Shown here: positions 61,402 through 64,000 of the stretch, piece after piece
How positions within the stretch are numbered: position 1 is the stretch's first letter
Layout of the letters: each line of letters opens with the position of its first letter
Assembly: GCF_019956555.1 (NCBI RefSeq)
Contig: NZ_JAHBDQ010000044.1
Coordinates: forward strand, 1 to 64,000
Reading direction: 5' to 3'
Source: Pseudomonas sp. A-RE-19
GTDB taxonomy: Bacteria > Pseudomonadota > Gammaproteobacteria > Pseudomonadales > Pseudomonadaceae
DNA: 64,000 nucleotides
The notes under the pieces: model-generated
What the model saw: the letters and a program-made list of their open reading frames with translations, nothing else
Told to the model about the DNA's origin: nothing
The model's database searches: none
Position numbers and translations under genes: made by a program

Positions 61402-62034
61402 TCAGCGGCGTTCCTGCCGGCTGATTTCGCCCTTGGCCGTTTCAAGCGCACTCTGCAATTGGGGTTGCTGATCCAGTTGTTGTTGAGCCAGGCGCGACAG
61501 GTTTTTCATCTGGGCCAGGTCACCGCTGGCAATGGCACTTTGAATCGGTGCGGCATACAACGGCATGATCGGTGGATATGCCGGAATGACCGGGCCGGGT
61601 TCCAAAGGCACTGCATAGGCTTTGGAAGGCACCGATTCGACGAGATGGGCGGGAGCATTGACCTTGACCCATCGCTGGCCATTGAAGTACTCGTAATTGG
61701 CAACCCCTTCTTTCCAGTCGCTACCCACCACCAGGTGCAGCTTGAAATTCACGATGGAGTTTGAACCCGGGCCGCCATTATTACCTTGAGCGGTGATCAG
61801 GATCTTGCTGACTCCCGGTTTCATAACTGTCATGTAGGTGTATTCGCCCCAGACATCGGAGTGCACATCCAGCGGCGGGTTGGTTGCCTGAGTGATTGTG
61901 GCAGTGCCGCTGACCGTTTGCTCAGGGGTAAAAACCAGAAGATTGAGTGCCAGACTTTGTGCACCTGGCATCGAAGTACCAATTCGGTAGCAGAGTGGGA
62001 ACAAACCGACAGGTTGTTGATTAGAACCAGACAT
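61402..62034 (-). CDS. GDL-motif protein (DUF1842/DUF1843 type), 210 residues
   Basis: A paralogue of the next gene: LFPLCYRIGTSMPGAQSLAL, SGTATITQATNPPLDVHSDV, then MPLYAAPIQSAIASGDLAQM with GDL at 171-173 and a charged helical tail. The ATG at 62034 has ggagg 8 bases upstream; the frame is open to 62157. It is the second gene in the GDL operon. Confidence 0.78.
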   Translation of the reverse strand: MSGSNQQPVGLFPLCYRIGTSMPGAQSLALNLLVFTPEQTVSGTATITQATNPPLDVHSDVWGEYTYMTVMKPGVSKILITAQGNNGGPGSNSIVNFKLHLVVGSDWKEGVANYEYFNGQRWVKVNAPAHLVESVPSKAYAVPLEPGPVIPAYPPIMPLYAAPIQSAIASGDLAQMKNLSRLAQQQLDQQPQLQSALETAKGEISRQERR

Positions 62035-62074
62035 AATTATTGCCTCCATTGCAATAGGGGAACGGAAACAGCGA

Positions 62075-62263
62075 TCAGTGCTTTTCCAGGCGTGCGACTT
62101 CCTTCGCCAAATTTTCGTAGGCGGAACTGAGTTCTTTGTTTTCAGGTGTGGATACATCGCGTTGTTTCAACAGCGTCTTCATTTGTGGCAGGTCGCCTGC
62201 CTTGATCGCGCTTTGAATGGCCACCCCATAGGGGGGCATGCTATGGCGAGTTGAACTGCTCAT
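62075..62263 (-). CDS. GDL-motif small protein (DUF1843), 62 residues
   Basis: This protein is almost only the GDL module: MPPYGVAIQSAIKAGDLPQM (GDL at 23-25) plus a helical tail ending AKEVARLEKH. The ATG at 62263 has aagga upstream. As first gene of the operon and the smallest GDL member, it looks most like a precursor peptide for the radical SAM enzyme, but which residues are modified cannot be seen. Confidence 0.8.
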   Translation of the reverse strand: MSSSTRHSMPPYGVAIQSAIKAGDLPQMKTLLKQRDVSTPENKELSSAYENLAKEVARLEKH

Positions 62264-62568
62264 AACGATTCCTTCCGTGGTGTTTGCGGGCACTGCTCTC
62301 ATCAGCAGTTTTTGCAGTTAAGCAGGCGCGGATAAATATGCAATGGACATTGGAAGAGTAATTTTTAATATTATTTTATTAATAGCGATCGGTTAGGAGT
62401 TATTTGTTCAATATTAAGATTGGCGATGAAAAAAACCGGGTTCAGTTATTTCTTCATAAGCGATAAGTATCGTTATCGCCATTAATGAAGGGTTATCAAC
62501 ACAGCGTTAAAACAGATGAAAACCATCCACTTTGTGTGTTCAAACCCGGTCCTGGACAGACGATAGCG
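62264..62568 (-). promoter_or_regulatory. AT-rich leader/promoter region of the GDL operon
   Basis: 305 bases rich in A/T (for example taatttttaatattatttta near 62360-62380) before the first GDL gene, in contrast to the GC-rich neighbours. It presumably contains the operon promoter. No gene is present. Confidence 0.45.
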
Positions 62569-63729
62569 CTAGAGACGACCGTGGTAAGCCGCGTCGAAAA
62601 TTTCTGCCGCCCCCGTTCGTGTCAATGGCAGCGGGTTGCCGCCGGCGCAGGGATCGACAATCGCCATGTCCGCGATCAAATCGGCCTGCTTGTCATCCAC
62701 CCCCAGTTCAAACAGCGTATGGGGCACGCCGATGTCTTTGCGCAGCTTGAGGACGAAGGCCAGAAAGCTGTCGAAGCCCGGGGAGGGCAGACGCAGGTAA
62801 GCCGCCAGACGGGTGATGCGTTCCTCGATGGCCGGGCGGTTGAACTTGAGCACATAGGGCATGAAGGTGGCATTGGTCATGCCGTGGTGGGTGTCGTACA
62901 GGGCGCCCACCGGATGCGCGAGTGCGTGCATGCCACCCAGACCTTTCTGGAAAGCGGTGGCGCCCATCGCCGCAGCCGCCAGCATTTGCGCGCGCGCGTC
63001 GAGGTCGGAGGGGGTGTGTACGGCGCGTACCAGGGCATTGGAAACCAGGCGCATGCCTTCCACCGCAATGCCTTCGGCCATGGGATGAAAACCGGGAGCG
63101 CAGTACGACTCCAGGCAATGGGCAAACGCATCCATGCCGGTGCCGGCGGTGACTTTTGCCGGCATGCCGACGGTGAGGGCGGGGTCGCTGATGACCACCC
63201 GCGGCATCATTTTCGGGTGAAAAATGATGCGTTTGGTGTGCGTGCTTTCGTCGATGATCACCGCCGCGCGGCCGACTTCGGAACCCGTGCCCGCAGTGGT
63301 TGGCACCGCGATCACCGGGGCGATATTGCCTTCGTCGGCCCGTGTCCAGTAGTCGCCGATGTCTTCGAAATCCCAAACCGGGCGCGTCTGGCCGCTCATG
63401 AACGCGATGAGCTTGCCCATATCCAGGCCGCTGCCACCGCCGAAGGCGACCACGCCATCGTGTTTGCCGGCGCGCCAGGCGTCGAGTCCTCCAGCCAGAT
63501 TGGCTTCGATCGGATTCGGTTTAAGGTCGCAAAACAGCGCAACGCCAAGGCCGGCGGCGCGCAAGGATTCCAGCGCCGCCGTGGTGATCGGGGCACGCGC
63601 CAGGCCACTGTCGGTGACCAGCAACGGTCGCTGGATCCCTTGGCTGCGGCAGACCTCGGCCAGCTCGGCGATGCGGCCGACGCCAAAGCGGATGCTCGTG
63701 GGGTAGTTCCAGTTCGCGGTCAGGCTCAT
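62569..63729 (-). CDS. Iron-containing alcohol dehydrogenase
   Basis: The 386-residue group III alcohol dehydrogenase has the NAD-binding loop FGGGSGLDMGKL and IAVPTTAGTGSEVGRAAV. The iron ligands are Asp and His in GTGMDAFAHCLESY, plus His in GGMHALAHPVG and YDTHHG. It oxidises an alcohol to the aldehyde. The aldehyde dehydrogenase gene upstream ends 3 bases before its start, so the two form a two-step alcohol-to-acid unit. Confidence 0.92.
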   Translation of the reverse strand: MSLTANWNYPTSIRFGVGRIAELAEVCRSQGIQRPLLVTDSGLARAPITTAALESLRAAGLGVALFCDLKPNPIEANLAGGLDAWRAGKHDGVVAFGGGSGLDMGKLIAFMSGQTRPVWDFEDIGDYWTRADEGNIAPVIAVPTTAGTGSEVGRAAVIIDESTHTKRIIFHPKMMPRVVISDPALTVGMPAKVTAGTGMDAFAHCLESYCAPGFHPMAEGIAVEGMRLVSNALVRAVHTPSDLDARAQMLAAAAMGATAFQKGLGGMHALAHPVGALYDTHHGMTNATFMPYVLKFNRPAIEERITRLAAYLRLPSPGFDSFLAFVLKLRKDIGVPHTLFELGVDDKQADLIADMAIVDPCAGGNPLPLTRTGAAEIFDAAYHGRL

Positions 63730-63732
63730 GGC

Positions 63733-64000
63733 TCAGATCTCGTGGCGCAGATGGAAGGATTTTGCTCGGGTCAGGTGTTCATAGCCAAGGCGCGACAGCG
63801 TTACGCCGCGCCCGCTGTGCTTCACCCCGGTCCAGGCCAGGGCCGGGTCCAGGTAATCGCAGCGGTTCATGAACACGGTGCCGGTGATGATCTCGTCGCC
63901 GATGCGTTCGGCGGCGGCGAGGTCTTGGGTCCAGATAGAAGCGCTGAGCCCGAACTCACTGTCGTTCATCAGGGCGATGGCTTCGTCGTCGCTGGCCACC
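63733..64000 (-). CDS. Aldehyde dehydrogenase, C-terminal part (cut by window edge)
   Basis: The last 88 residues of an NAD(P)-dependent aldehyde dehydrogenase: ALMNDSEFGLSASIWTQDLA, AERIGDEIITGTVFMNRCDY and GVKHSGRGVTLSRLGYEHLT, the usual C-terminal signatures. The catalytic Cys and Glu lie outside the window. It is followed after three bases by the iron alcohol dehydrogenase gene. Together they would convert an alcohol to a carboxylic acid. Confidence 0.9.
   Translation of the reverse strand, partial: VASDDEAIALMNDSEFGLSASIWTQDLAAAERIGDEIITGTVFMNRCDYLDPALAWTGVKHSGRGVTLSRLGYEHLTRAKSFHLRHEI

Overview
The window is a piece of a Pseudomonas chromosome, most likely from the P. fluorescens group. 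Support for this comes from the membrane malate:quinone oxidoreductase gene (mqo), several copies of the Pseudomonas REP elements (core aaaagatcgcagcctgcggc and tgtgggagcg types), Pseudomonas-restricted families (DUF6124, DUF1289, DUF1842/DUF1843 GDL proteins) and GC-rich codon use in the backbone genes. No rRNA, tRNA or CRISPR array was seen.

Layout. 1-1.9 kb: stress genes (truncated FtsH-type protease, UspA, Hsp20 remnant). 1.8-7.8 kb: EamA exporter with divergent MocR regulator, YceI, a GNAT and mqo. 7.8-36.5 kb: a mosaic accessory region. It holds a PAAR/toxin/immunity set, DUF6124 with a structured leader, two restriction-endonuclease-like proteins (one fused to a P-loop NTPase), a winged-helix/TolB/TPR regulator facing an NmrA-cupin-HlyD-EmrB efflux operon, a broken LysR, a CHASE-GGDEF cyclase, and a second PAAR effector (toxin 44 type) with its immunity gene. 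It also holds integron-type gene cassettes with attC sites, a small inverted-repeat element, an IS66 scrap and two fragments of a second mqo that bracket much of this DNA. 36.5-46 kb: AraC, diiron oxygenase, MAPEG, a duplicated GNAT, an HxG-type Fe(II)/2OG enzyme paired with a LysE exporter, a cysteine hydrolase, and an HxlR/SDR pair separated by 13 tandem AAGC units. 46-58.7 kb: a tyrosinase operon facing a Met-rich cytochrome c, then LysR, tautomerase, SYLF protein, katG, DUF1289 and an MFS pump. 59-64 kb: a GDL-peptide/radical SAM-SPASM operon and an iron alcohol dehydrogenase with an aldehyde dehydrogenase.

Working logic. Several divergent regulator/target pairs are visible (MocR/EamA, wHTH-TPR/efflux operon, LysR/aldo-keto reductase, HxlR/SDR, LysR/tautomerase, LysR/MFS). 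Two orphan PAAR effector modules point to a type VI secretion system elsewhere in the genome.

The least-described units are: (a) the HxG oxygenase, a candidate free-amino-acid radical halogenase or hydroxylase, with its exporter; (b) the three-precursor GDL/radical SAM operon; (c) the restriction-endonuclease/NTPase protein; (d) the attC cassettes; (e) an imperfectly palindromic intergenic repeat family seen only between about 11 and 44.5 kb.
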